From Mucilaginibacter sp. UR6-1 (lineage in GTDB: Bacteria > Bacteroidota > Bacteroidia > Sphingobacteriales > Sphingobacteriaceae), in assembly GCF_020880975.1 (NCBI RefSeq), contig NZ_JAJIWP010000003.1, positions 744,001-808,000 of the forward strand: DNA of 64,000 bases, read 5' to 3'. Both the position numbers and the translations under genes were made by a program. The notes under the pieces were generated by a model. The model was not told the origin of the DNA, made no database searches, and saw only the letters and a program-made list of their open reading frames with translations. Position 1 is the stretch's first letter. Every line of letters begins with the position of its first letter. Shown one piece after another: positions 44,219 to 53,105 of this stretch.

Positions 44219-44924
44219 ATGCCAGTAACCAGGCGGCTAAAGCACCTGCGAGTGTAGCCAAAAAGTTTACCATATTGTTGCCCAGGCGATGCTTGCGTTC
44301 AAGCACGGCGCCTAATAGCGAGTCGGTTAAATTGCCGGTCAGGCCGCTCAGGGTCAGCACGGCAAAGCTCCATCCCCAGCCAAAATATATAGCATATACA
44401 GCGGCTATCACCATGCTTGCGGCAATGCCCAGCAGTGTGCCCTCAAGGCTTATTACCCCGTCAAGCCCGCGCGCGTCCTTTTTAAGGGTAATAATGTTAT
44501 AAAATTTACGGCCATATACCATCCCCAGTTCGCTTGATGCCGTATCGCCGGATGCTGTGGCGAAAGCGGCGGCTATCATCATTGTAAACAGCGTTTTGTA
44601 TCCGGGCAATAATAGTATTAGTATGGCCAATATTGCTGCCATACCGCTATTGGCCAGTACCTGCCGGGAATCACGCGGGGCATTAATATTATCGGCCCCG
44701 GTTTGCTGCTTTAATGCTTTTTTGTGCGATGTAACCGCCGTACCGATGATGAAGAATACCGTCATCAGCATAACCCCTGTAAAACCGCCCGCGGCAAACA
44801 GCAGCAAAGCCACCACAACGCCGGTAAGGGCTGCCAAAGGGGTAAGCTTGTGTTTAATAAGGGCAAAGGTAACACCCGCTGTAAGTAACGCCGCCAGTAA
44901 AAGGTATGAAGTGGTGTTGTTCAT
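44217..44924 (-). CDS. DUF92-family membrane protein
   Basis: A polytopic membrane protein of 235 residues with about seven helices. Motifs TASGDTASSELGMVYGR near the middle and LTGNLTDSLLGAVLERKH near the C-terminus are typical of DUF92 (TIGR00297), related to phytyl-phosphate kinase (VTE6) and dolichol kinases of plants. By analogy it may act on an isoprenoid phosphate, but bacterial function is not established. Divergent from the methyltransferase gene. Confidence 0.82.
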   Translation of the reverse strand: MNNTTSYLLLAALLTAGVTFALIKHKLTPLAALTGVVVALLLFAAGGFTGVMLMTVFFIIGTAVTSHKKALKQQTGADNINAPRDSRQVLANSGMAAILAILILLLPGYKTLFTMMIAAAFATASGDTASSELGMVYGRKFYNIITLKKDARGLDGVISLEGTLLGIAASMVIAAVYAIYFGWGWSFAVLTLSGLTGNLTDSLLGAVLERKHRLGNNMVNFLATLAGALAAWLLA

Positions 44925-44965
44925 GGTTAAGCATCAAATATAAATTATTTACTTTGCCACTTAAT

Positions 44966-45655
44966 ATGAGCGATATTTTAGGACAGGCTATACATAATTA
45001 CTACCACGGCGATAAAACCAGCAAGCTTTGGATATATAACCGCTATGGCCCAAGGGAGGAGATGCCCGTGAAAACCTATTTCAGGGGCGAGGATGATATG
45101 CCCGATCTGGAATGGTGCGCGCTTAACAGATGTGAGGGTACCGTGCTTGATATTGGTGCAGGTGCGGGCAGCCATAGTTTGGTTTTGCAACAATGGGGTA
45201 CAGAGGTAACCGCACTCGAGATATCTCCGCTTGCCGCGGAGGTAATAACCGGCAGGGGGGTACGCAATGTATTGCAGGCGGATATTTTTACTTATGCCGA
45301 CAGGAAGTTCGACACGCTTTTACTGCTGATGAACGGTATTGGCCTTGCCGCCAGCCTGGATGGCATGCGCCGTTTTTTGCGCCATGCCAAAACTTTGCTT
45401 AATGATGGCGGGCAATTGTTGTTTGATTCGTCTGACGTGAGTTACCTGTATGCCGATGGCTTGCCTGATGACGGGTATTATGGTGAGATATGGTACCAAT
45501 ACGCTTATAAAGGGCAGCGTACCGATTGGTTTAGCTGGCTTTATGTTGATGAACAAACCATGCTTAAAATTGCCGCCGAAGAAGGCTGGAATACCGAGGT
45601 GATTTTTGAGGATGAATATGGCCAATACCTCACCCGGCTTACTTTAAATAGTTGA
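44966..45655 (+). CDS. SAM-dependent class I methyltransferase
   Basis: A 229-residue methyltransferase: the SAM loop VLDIGAGAGSHSLVL, the acidic residue end VTALEIS, ADIFTYADRKFDTLLLLMNGIGLA, then FLRHAKTLLNDGGQLLFDSSDVSYLY. The N-terminus MSDILGQAIHNYYHGDKTSKLWIYN is moderately conserved in Bacteroidota proteins of this kind. The acceptor is not known. An upstream in-frame start overlaps DUF92 and was not used; the ATG at 44966 has family-like beginning. Confidence 0.85.
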   Translation: MSDILGQAIHNYYHGDKTSKLWIYNRYGPREEMPVKTYFRGEDDMPDLEWCALNRCEGTVLDIGAGAGSHSLVLQQWGTEVTALEISPLAAEVITGRGVRNVLQADIFTYADRKFDTLLLLMNGIGLAASLDGMRRFLRHAKTLLNDGGQLLFDSSDVSYLYADGLPDDGYYGEIWYQYAYKGQRTDWFSWLYVDEQTMLKIAAEEGWNTEVIFEDEYGQYLTRLTLNS

Positions 45656-45799
45656 TTGTAAGTAAACGGCAATTAACTTTAACTTAACGTAAAAAACCAT
45701 TCCCTTTAATTAAAATGTATTTTTTTTTATATTTAATTACGTAAAAGCCAGTTACCTTCACGCAAGCGACCCTGATAAACACTTTACTATTGCTGCAAG

Positions 45800-47134
45800 A
45801 TGCCAAATAAATTGCCGGCCTTAATTGGGCGATTGATAGGCGAGCGCACGGCTTTTGTACTGGAGCAGCGTATTTTTCATACCATCTGCACGGTAACGCT
45901 GTTAGCGCTTTTCCTTAATACTATTGTCAATTATTTTCTGGATATGCCTTACCTGGCCATGCTTATGGTGGCAGGTATTGCGCTTGTATCAATAGCCTAT
46001 TATTTATCAAGGTACCGCAGGCTTTTTAGCAGCAGTATCGTTATTTATAATATTTTCAGCAACTGCCTGCTTATAGCCAATTTTTTCAATAATTCGGGCA
46101 CGCAGGGGCCTACCATGCTTATTTTTTTATTAGCCTGTTTTATCAATATATCGGTAGTGCCTAAAAAGCAGTATTGGTTTTGGATAAGCATCAACATTAT
46201 TATTATGCTTACGCTGATAGGGCTGGAGTATTTTGATGCCGACCTTGCCCCGGTCAGCTATCCCGACAGGGAAAGCCGCTTTATTGATATGATGTATTCA
46301 TACCTGGTAATTGCCATCATTATATCGATAGTTACCACCTATGTTAGGCGGAGCTATAATTTTGAGCGTTTACAGGTAGAGCATAAGGCCGATGAACTGG
46401 AGCAGGCCAATATTACCAAAAACAAGCTGTTCTCCATACTCGCGCATGACCTTCGCGCACCACTGAGCTCCATACAAAACTACCTGGAGATACTGTCTGA
46501 ACTAAAGCTGGATGAAAGCGAGCGTATGTCTATCAAAAAGGAATTGCTCAATACCACCCAAAATACGCAGAAAATGCTGTCGAACCTGCTGATGTGGACT
46601 AAATCGCAAATGGAAGGTGTTACCGTTAACCTGGCAACCGTTAAATTGAGCGATGTGCTGCAAACCACTTTGCAGATACAAAAGAATGAGGCGCAGCATA
46701 AAGGTATTACCCTGGTTAATAACCTACAGGATGACGCCCTTGTGGTTGCCGACCCGGATATGTTGCAGCTTATTGTACGCAACCTTGTAAATAACGCCAT
46801 TAAGTTCAGTAAAACGGGTGGCGAGATAGAGGTGCGATCGGCCTATGAAGACGGTGAATGCTGTATCAGCATAATTGATAAGGGCATAGGCATACCCGCC
46901 GAGCAGCAGGCTGAAGTATTCTCGATACGCGGACGATCAACCTATGGTACACGTAACGAAAAAGGGGTGGGCCTTGGCTTGTTGCTGTGCAAGGAGTTTG
47001 CCGAGCTACAGGGTGGCAAAATATGGTTTTCAAGTGAGCCGGGCAAAGGTACTACCTTTTGCCTCGGCCTAAAGGTTCACAGCGGCGATAGCTTTATAAA
47101 AAGCGATCTGCAGGCCGCCGCAAACGTTAATTAA
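45800..47134 (+). CDS. Membrane sensor histidine kinase
   Basis: A two-component kinase of 444 residues. Six hydrophobic helices fill about 25-182 with almost no periplasmic loops, so sensing is probably intramembrane or of a cytoplasmic cue. A short coiled coil (about 188-210) leads to the phosphoacceptor His216 in ILAHDLRAPLSSIQ. The ATPase domain follows with N-box RNLVNNAIKFS, IIDKGIGIP, F-box-like VFSIRGRS, and GVGLGLLLCKEF. No response-regulator gene is adjacent, so it is an orphan in this window. It converges with the Smr gene 8 bases away. Confidence 0.92.
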   Translation: MPNKLPALIGRLIGERTAFVLEQRIFHTICTVTLLALFLNTIVNYFLDMPYLAMLMVAGIALVSIAYYLSRYRRLFSSSIVIYNIFSNCLLIANFFNNSGTQGPTMLIFLLACFINISVVPKKQYWFWISINIIIMLTLIGLEYFDADLAPVSYPDRESRFIDMMYSYLVIAIIISIVTTYVRRSYNFERLQVEHKADELEQANITKNKLFSILAHDLRAPLSSIQNYLEILSELKLDESERMSIKKELLNTTQNTQKMLSNLLMWTKSQMEGVTVNLATVKLSDVLQTTLQIQKNEAQHKGITLVNNLQDDALVVADPDMLQLIVRNLVNNAIKFSKTGGEIEVRSAYEDGECCISIIDKGIGIPAEQQAEVFSIRGRSTYGTRNEKGVGLGLLLCKEFAELQGGKIWFSSEPGKGTTFCLGLKVHSGDSFIKSDLQAAANVN

Positions 47135-47142
47135 ATATCCTG

Positions 47143-48096
47143 TTATTTTAAGATAGCCTTGGTAGCGCCGTATCCAAATTTTTCTTTTCGGGCATCCATA
47201 AACGTTTGCACCTTATTGTTGCGGCCCAGCGCTTTATGTAGTTCGTGCCTTAAAATACCATTGCCCGCGCCGTGTATAAATACAATCTCAGGCAGTTGAT
47301 GAACAATGGCCGCGTCAAGCTTTTTGTTAAAATGGTCAAGCTGTATCTTCAAAATTTCGGCACTGCCTAAAAAGTGATGGTCGTCGCGCAGTTTTTCAAT
47401 ATGCAGGTCAACCTCGTTATCGGGTTTGCCTATAATCTCAGTCTTTTCTTCGGCGGTCTTAAAAAAGCTTTCCTTTAGTTTACCGGCATCAATTACCAGT
47501 TCATCCTCATCAAGCCTGAACAGCCAGCCCTGCGCGCCGGTTACGGGCAGCTTTTGTTTGGCACCGGCAAAATCCTTTGCCTTAAATTTTTCGGTATACA
47601 CCAATGGTGCCGGTGGCTGCACGTTTTGCGTGGTATGGTAAATAATGCCGAAACTTAGTTTAGGCCAAACCTGCAGATCAGCCAACTGCGCCGAATAAAC
47701 CTGTATGCTTGATCTGGGTTGTAAAATGCCGGCATACTCACCCTTGAATTGCTTGTCGCGTTCGGTATGCAGCGAAACCAATAGTTGAAACGAGGTAGTA
47801 TTTATCAGTTGAAAATGCGCTACCGAGCTGGCACGTGTATCGGGCACGGCGGCAAGATATATCCCTCTGCTTATAAATTCACCGGCAGGCATCACTACGG
47901 TTTCAGCAATTTTGGTATTGCTGTTATTTTCGGCATCCATGTGCCCGTATACTGATGTTACCTTGCTGGCCATTACGGGTATCTCAAAACCATCATCGCC
48001 GGTAACACCTATCATCTGTTCATCAATAATACGGGTAACGTAGCCTTCCAGCTTTTCATCAATAAAACGTACAAAATCGCCTAACTTATGCTTCAT
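47143..48096 (-). CDS. DUF2027 and Smr domain protein
   Basis: 317 residues typical of Bacteroidota: an N-terminal DUF2027 region (KHKLGDFVRFIDEKLEGYVTRI, about 1-210, with a Tudor/SH3-like start) and a C-terminal Smr domain (about 235-317) with VDLHIEKL, IVFIHGAGNGILRHELHKAL. The Smr domain is found in MutS2 and has nicking or RNA-cleaving activity in studied cases; the HGxGxG motif is intact. There is no MutS ATPase part. The substrate is not known. Confidence 0.9.
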   Translation of the reverse strand: MKHKLGDFVRFIDEKLEGYVTRIIDEQMIGVTGDDGFEIPVMASKVTSVYGHMDAENNSNTKIAETVVMPAGEFISRGIYLAAVPDTRASSVAHFQLINTTSFQLLVSLHTERDKQFKGEYAGILQPRSSIQVYSAQLADLQVWPKLSFGIIYHTTQNVQPPAPLVYTEKFKAKDFAGAKQKLPVTGAQGWLFRLDEDELVIDAGKLKESFFKTAEEKTEIIGKPDNEVDLHIEKLRDDHHFLGSAEILKIQLDHFNKKLDAAIVHQLPEIVFIHGAGNGILRHELHKALGRNNKVQTFMDARKEKFGYGATKAILK

Positions 48097-48247
48097 GCCT
48101 CAAAGTTACGGCATCGGGGTCAATAAGTAACATCCTGCCGTCATTTACTCAGGCGTATATTTATTTCCAAATAAAATAAGTGGCTTAACTTATAAGGTAA
48201 AAAGCAAGCTAATTGCAGTGAATAGTGCGTTTTATGTTTTTTAAGTA

Positions 48248-48255
48248 TAATTTTG
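48248..48255 (+). promoter_or_regulatory. TAnnTTTG box before the DUF892-like gene
   Basis: TAATTTTG, 36 bases before the ATG at 48291. It lies downstream of the earliest possible in-frame start (48225), supporting the shorter gene. The -33 element is not clear. Confidence 0.35.
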
Positions 48256-48290
48256 ATGTACGCTTACTAAGTATCTATCACAAATATTTT

Positions 48291-48797
48291 ATGACAATAG
48301 TGCCTGCCAAACAGCCCGAGAACGAGGTTTTTTTTAAACTGTTTGTACATAACCTTAACCGGCTGTACTTTGGCAAATGTTATCTTGCAGGTAAAATAGA
48401 CGATCTGATCACGCTGGCCTCAATTAAATCGCTTAAATTGGGTTTAGAAGAGTTTGCCGATGATATTAAACGGGAGATAGACAGGATGGAGGTGATATAC
48501 AGCATCATTGGCGAAAAGCCGTCTGACGCGAACTGTAACCCGATAAAATCTATTGTTCGTGATAATTTTTGTTTGGATGAGCCGCAAGATATGCCGGTAA
48601 TAGTTGATACCGATATTATACTGTATTTACAGATGCTGGAACACATCAACATTAGTGCCTGCCGGATGCTTAAACTACTTGCCGACAAGCTTGAACATGC
48701 CGATGTAAAACAATTGCTTGTGGAGTGTTTTGACGAGGCCGTTGATAACGATGGCCTGTTTGAGCTGATCGCCAAAGAGTATCTGGGTGTTGAATAA
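48291..48797 (+). CDS. DUF892 (YciE/YciF-like) ferritin-like protein
   Basis: A 168-residue all-helical protein from MTIVPAKQPENEVFF. The opening FVHNLNRLYFGKCYLAGKIDDLI..IKSLKLGLEEFADDI has the pattern of DUF892, a ferritin-like four-helix family linked to stress in enterobacteria (YciE, YciF). The usual E-x6-Y and H residues for a di-iron site are only partly evident, so metal binding is uncertain. A longer start at 48225 is possible but lies before the likely promoter. Eleven bases separate it from the next gene. Confidence 0.65.
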   Translation: MTIVPAKQPENEVFFKLFVHNLNRLYFGKCYLAGKIDDLITLASIKSLKLGLEEFADDIKREIDRMEVIYSIIGEKPSDANCNPIKSIVRDNFCLDEPQDMPVIVDTDIILYLQMLEHINISACRMLKLLADKLEHADVKQLLVECFDEAVDNDGLFELIAKEYLGVE

Positions 48798-48807
48798 TTA
48801 AGCGTTA

Positions 48808-49386
48808 ATGAGCGGTATAAATCAAAAGTTACCCATACTTTATGACTTTTTGGTAGACAATTATTCAGTACTTAAAGCTGAATTAGTTGATCTAATCCAT
48901 CACCCGGAAAAAATTGATGATACAAATAAATTCGCTTCATTGTTAGCCGAGCTTAACAGCCCTGATTTTGTTGAACCCTTGCTGCAAAAAATTAATCACT
49001 CCATCGATACTGATGTATGGCGTGCTGATTTTATGTATGCTGCTATTGAGATCATCGATAACATAGATCAGGATTTTGACATTCCTGCCGGGTTAATGGA
49101 GAACTTGATTGATTGGCTTTTAAACAATACCGGCGAACTGGCATGGAAAGCCGCATCACTATTAAAATATAATGAGAGCGAACAAGCTAACGAAGGCCGG
49201 TTGCAAAAACTGCAAAGTTATGATAGCTTTTTCTTAGTATATGTAGAATGTATATTAGGCTTATTGCGAAGTAGTGAGGGCAAATATATTGACGTTATCA
49301 GGCAAATAGCCAATGACCCTGACCGGGCTAAGGAACTTAAAGAATTCTGTGAAGAGGTACTTGAAAAATATGATGATAGCATATAA
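48808..49386 (+). CDS. Uncharacterised acidic helical protein
   Basis: 192 residues, not recognised. The sequence is acidic and helical throughout, without signal peptide or membrane segment; segments such as LASLLAELNSPDFVEPLLQKI and LIDWLLNNTGELAWKAASLLK resemble HEAT-like repeats, only weakly. It is the second gene after the DUF892-like one (10-base gap) and probably co-transcribed. The base composition is a little more AT-rich than its neighbours, which might hint at transfer. Confidence 0.75.
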   Translation: MSGINQKLPILYDFLVDNYSVLKAELVDLIHHPEKIDDTNKFASLLAELNSPDFVEPLLQKINHSIDTDVWRADFMYAAIEIIDNIDQDFDIPAGLMENLIDWLLNNTGELAWKAASLLKYNESEQANEGRLQKLQSYDSFFLVYVECILGLLRSSEGKYIDVIRQIANDPDRAKELKEFCEEVLEKYDDSI

Positions 49387-49430
49387 TTGAAATACCTAAC
49401 TTGCATTAAATTTAGCTGACCTCATACACT

Positions 49431-51302
49431 ATGCTTAAAAAATTACTCATTACTACGCTGCTTGGCGCTGCGGTTTGCCAAACCCAGGCGCAAAGCCTCT
49501 ACATGCCGCGCGATATTAAGGCGGCCTTTGCCAAACAAACCCGCTCGCCTGATGGTAAGCCCGGTAAAAATTACTGGCAAAACCGCGGCCGTTACAACAT
49601 TACCGTAACGGTTGACCCTGCAACACGCAACGTTAAAGGTACCGAGCAGATTACCTACATTAACAACAGCCCGGATACGCTACGCTTGTTAAACCTGAAA
49701 TTTATACTGAACACGCACCGCCCCGGTGCCGCCCGCTTTTCGGCAACCCAGGCTGATTACCTGACCGAGGGTATCCAGGTGGATAAGATGCAAATAAACG
49801 GTAGTACACAAAAGTGGAACAACGCGCCATCAGGCACCAACCGCGGCGTACGTTTAGCTAAACCGCTAAACCCGGGCGATTCGCTGAAGCTGGATATTGA
49901 CTGGCATTTCCAGGCATCGGTACAAAGCGGCCGGGAAGGGATGCTCAACCCGTCAACCATGTTCCTGGCGTATTTTTATCCGCGTATAGCCGTGTATGAT
50001 GATTACAATGGCTGGGACACCCTGGAGTTTTTAGACGCGCAGGAGTTTTACAACGATTTTAACGACTATACCCTTAACGTAAAAGCCCCAAAGAATTTTA
50101 TAGTTTGGGCTACCGGCACCCTGCAAAATGCCAAGCAGGTACTACAGCCTGAGTATTACAAGCGCCTGCAAAAATCATTCACAAGCGACTCGACCATCCA
50201 TATCGCTACGGCTGATGACATTGCCAAAAAGAAAGTAACCGCGCAGAACGACCTGAACACCTGGACGTGGACCTGCACCAATATTAGCGATGTGGCCCTG
50301 GCCGTAAGCGATAATTATGTGTGGGATGCCGCCAGCGTAATCGTTGACCCGAAAACCAAGCGCCGTGCCAGTATGCAGGCCGCCTTTGCCGATTCGGCTG
50401 CTGATTTTCATAAAGTGGTGCAATTTGGCCGCCATACCTTGAGCTGGTTATCGCAAAACTGGCCGGGCGTACCTTATCCGTTCCCTAAAATGACATCAGT
50501 AATGGGTTTTGCCGATATGGAATACCCGATGATGTGTAACGACAGCCATACCGATAGTTTTGATTTTACCCAGTTTGTGCAGGATCACGAAGTTGCCCAT
50601 ACCTATATGCCGTTTTACATGGGTATAAATGAAAGCCGCTATGCCTTTATGGACGAGGGCTGGGCAACCACCTTTGAATTGCTGATAGGCACGGCCGAGT
50701 TTGGCAAACAAAAGGCCGAAAGCCTGTTCAAGCAGTTTCGTGTGGCAGGCTGGATCAACAACAAATCAACTTTTCAGGATCTGCCCATTATCACCCCATC
50801 CAGCGAGTTGCGCATGGGTTATGGCAATAATGCTTACGGCAAACCAGCGCTAAGTCATTTAGCGTTGAAGGATATGCTGGGCGATGAGCTGTTTAAAAAA
50901 GCGCTGCATGGCTATATGGATCGCTGGAATGGCAAACACCCAATTCCGTGGGATTACTTTAACTCCATGAGCAATGTATCAGGCCAGGATCTTACTTGGT
51001 TCTTTAACAACTGGTACTTTACCAATTACTACATCGATCTGGCTATACAGGGCGTTAACAAAGCTGATGGCGGCTACAGCCTCGCGGTACAAAACGTAGG
51101 GGGCTTCGCGGTACCGTTTGATGTTAAGATCACTTATGCCGATGGCAGTACCGAAAGCGTGCATCAAACTGCCGCTGTTTGGAAGGCAGATCAAAAACAG
51201 GCTTCGATAGCCCTTAAAACAAACAAAGCCATACAAAGCGTAACGCTTGATGGCGGCATATTTATGGATGCTACCGTTAAGGATAACACCTTTAAACTAT
51301 AA
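49431..51302 (+). CDS. M1-family aminopeptidase, secreted
   Basis: A zinc aminopeptidase of 623 residues with signal peptide MLKKLLITTLLGAAVCQTQAQ. M1 N-terminal beta domain about 50-225; catalytic domain with the substrate-binding loop FADMEYPMM (360-368, in place of GAMEN), HEVAH at 386-390 and the third zinc ligand Glu409 in MDEGWATTFE. The 18-residue spacing from His390 to Glu409 is canonical. The C-terminal part (about 540-623) is beta-rich. Probably removes N-terminal residues from peptides in the periplasm or outside. Ends at a bidirectional terminator. Confidence 0.93.
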   Translation: MLKKLLITTLLGAAVCQTQAQSLYMPRDIKAAFAKQTRSPDGKPGKNYWQNRGRYNITVTVDPATRNVKGTEQITYINNSPDTLRLLNLKFILNTHRPGAARFSATQADYLTEGIQVDKMQINGSTQKWNNAPSGTNRGVRLAKPLNPGDSLKLDIDWHFQASVQSGREGMLNPSTMFLAYFYPRIAVYDDYNGWDTLEFLDAQEFYNDFNDYTLNVKAPKNFIVWATGTLQNAKQVLQPEYYKRLQKSFTSDSTIHIATADDIAKKKVTAQNDLNTWTWTCTNISDVALAVSDNYVWDAASVIVDPKTKRRASMQAAFADSAADFHKVVQFGRHTLSWLSQNWPGVPYPFPKMTSVMGFADMEYPMMCNDSHTDSFDFTQFVQDHEVAHTYMPFYMGINESRYAFMDEGWATTFELLIGTAEFGKQKAESLFKQFRVAGWINNKSTFQDLPIITPSSELRMGYGNNAYGKPALSHLALKDMLGDELFKKALHGYMDRWNGKHPIPWDYFNSMSNVSGQDLTWFFNNWYFTNYYIDLAIQGVNKADGGYSLAVQNVGGFAVPFDVKITYADGSTESVHQTAAVWKADQKQASIALKTNKAIQSVTLDGGIFMDATVKDNTFKL

Positions 51303-51318
51303 CAGCAGCAACTGTAAA

Positions 51319-51354
51319 ATAAAAAACCCGGCCGGTAAATGGTCGGGTTTTTTA
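51319..51354. terminator. Bidirectional terminator between the M1 and YtxH genes
   Basis: AAAAAACCCGGCC (51321-51333) pairs with GGTCGGGTTTTTT (51341-51353), with a T-run on both strands. Serves the convergent genes on either side. Confidence 0.9.
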
Positions 51355-51369
51355 TTTATATGGTTAACG

Positions 51370-51735
51370 TTATGAGTTTTGTATAGCGTTGTTCCAGTTG
51401 TTGGCGGTATCTTTAACGGCACCTTTGGCTTCACCGGCATATTCGCTGCCTTTAGCTTTTGCGGTATCTGCAAGCGTGTCGGTATAGTCAGATACGTTTT
51501 CGCTAACGTGCTGAAATTTTGATTTAGCACGGTCAACAATATCATTGCTGTAATCTTTTACAGTTGATGCTGCCTTGCTTGCTTTCTCTTTGGTAGTTTC
51601 AAGCAGGTCGCTAAAATAATCAGCAATTTCATCACGGGTTGCTTTACCGCTATCCGGTGCCAGCAATAATGCTGCTGCCGCACCTGCTGCTGCGCCTATT
51701 AATAACGCGGCAACTAATTTTGATTGATCTTTCAT
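51370..51735 (-). CDS. YtxH-domain general-stress-type protein
   Basis: 121 residues: an N-terminal glycine-rich helix LVAALLIGAAAGAAAALLLAPDSG (about 6-29) and a long amphipathic, Lys/Ala/Asp-rich region forming a coiled coil. This is the YtxH layout seen in small stress-induced envelope-associated proteins. The function is not known. Hydrophobic start may be a membrane anchor. Confidence 0.85.
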   Translation of the reverse strand: MKDQSKLVAALLIGAAAGAAAALLLAPDSGKATRDEIADYFSDLLETTKEKASKAASTVKDYSNDIVDRAKSKFQHVSENVSDYTDTLADTAKAKGSEYAGEAKGAVKDTANNWNNAIQNS

Positions 51736-51899
51736 GTCTTTCCTTCCTTTTTATAGATGATTCTAAGGTCTAACAAAATAGGATAGCGCTGGTTTAGATT
51801 ATTTTATAAAAAGTTAAATACAGTAAATTGACTTGCCATAAATAAAATTAGATTTGTTAAAGGTGATCATGCTAATTGCACTCTGTTGACCATCCCGTA

Positions 51900-51930
51900 T
51901 TGACCCGGTCAGCCTTTAATTGTACATTTG
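51900..51930 (+). promoter_or_regulatory. Promoter of trxB
   Basis: TTG at 51900-51902 and TACATTTG at 51923-51930 are 20 bases apart, a good match to the Bacteroidota TTTG/TAnnTTTG promoter. The -7 box is 22 bases from the ATG at 51953, leaving a short leader. Confidence 0.6.
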
Positions 51931-51952
51931 TATATTAATTCAATATAGATTG

Positions 51953-52909
51953 ATGTCTGAAGAACTTGAACACGTAAAGTGCCTTATTATAGGCTCTGGT
52001 CCGGCGGGATATACTGCCGCTATATATGCCGCCCGTGCCGATCTTAAACCGGTATTATACACAGGTATGCTTGCCGGCGGCCAGCTTACCCAAACTACCG
52101 AGGTAGAAAATTATCCCGGTTATCCCGAAGGTATTTTGGGCCCCGAGATGATGCAGAACTTTGAAAAGCAGGCATCACGTTTGGGTACCGATATCCGTTT
52201 TGGTTATGTAAGTTCGGTTGATTTTGCAAGCTTGCCGCATAAAGTGGTGGTTGACGAAAGCAAAACCATCCTTGCCGATACGGTTATCATTTCAACCGGT
52301 GCATCGGCAAAATGGCTGGGTTTGGAGTCTGAACAAAAATATAACGGCTTTGGCGTATCTGCCTGTGCCGTGTGCGATGGTTTCTTTTTCCGCGGGCAGG
52401 ATGTAGTCATAGTAGGTGCCGGTGATACCGCTGCCGAAGAAGCTACTTACCTCGCTAAACTTTGCCGCAAGGTATACATGATCGTTCGCCGCGACGAATT
52501 CCGTGCCTCAAAGGCAATGGTTCACCGCGTATTGAATACGCCTAACATCGAAGTATTGTACAATACCGAAACCAAGGAGATACTGGGCGATGGCCAGACA
52601 GTGAACGCTGTTAAGGTGATCAACAACCAAACCAACGAGGAAACCAACCTTGACGTTACAGGCTTTTTTGTTGCTATCGGCCACCACCCGAATACCGAGA
52701 TCTTTCGCGGATGGATCAACATGGACGAAACAGGCTACATCATCACCAAGCCCGATTCATCTGAAACTAATATTGAAGGTGTATTTGCCTGCGGCGATGC
52801 GCAGGATCATATTTACCGCCAGGCTATTACCGCCGCCGGTTCAGGATGTATGGCCGCCATTGATGCCGAGCGCTACCTGGCTGCTAAGGAGCACGTAGTA
52901 ACCGCTTAA
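51953..52909 (+). CDS. trxB: Thioredoxin reductase
   Basis: Reduces thioredoxin with NADPH through FAD and a redox disulphide. 318 residues from the ATG at 51953 (MSEELEHVKCLIIGSGPAG); an upstream start lies within the promoter. FAD motif GSGPAGYTAAIYAAR, the ENYPGYPEGI block, the redox pair Cys-Ala-Val-Cys in SACAVCDGFFF, NADPH motif GAGDTAAEEA, and C-terminal GVFACGDAQDHIYRQA. All present and complete. Confidence 0.97.
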   Translation: MSEELEHVKCLIIGSGPAGYTAAIYAARADLKPVLYTGMLAGGQLTQTTEVENYPGYPEGILGPEMMQNFEKQASRLGTDIRFGYVSSVDFASLPHKVVVDESKTILADTVIISTGASAKWLGLESEQKYNGFGVSACAVCDGFFFRGQDVVIVGAGDTAAEEATYLAKLCRKVYMIVRRDEFRASKAMVHRVLNTPNIEVLYNTETKEILGDGQTVNAVKVINNQTNEETNLDVTGFFVAIGHHPNTEIFRGWINMDETGYIITKPDSSETNIEGVFACGDAQDHIYRQAITAAGSGCMAAIDAERYLAAKEHVVTA

Positions 52910-52932
52910 TATCACATAAGTAAAAATACAGC

Positions 52933-52967
52933 AAGGCCATGTTCATTAATTTGAATATGGCTTTTTG
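52933..52967 (+). terminator. Terminator of trxB
   Basis: AAGGCCATGTTCA pairs with TGAATATGGCTTT (two G-T pairs) with a 6-base loop, then T-rich. Confidence 0.8.
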
Positions 52968-53105
52968 CTTATATGGCAATATTTTAACCCGAATCTCCTT
53001 TTAGCTATACCGCTTTTGTAATAATTGAGTAACAGGATTATTAATATGGCAAAATCTGCTATATTCACCACATCATAATTATATAAACTATTCGTTTTTA
53101 AATTG

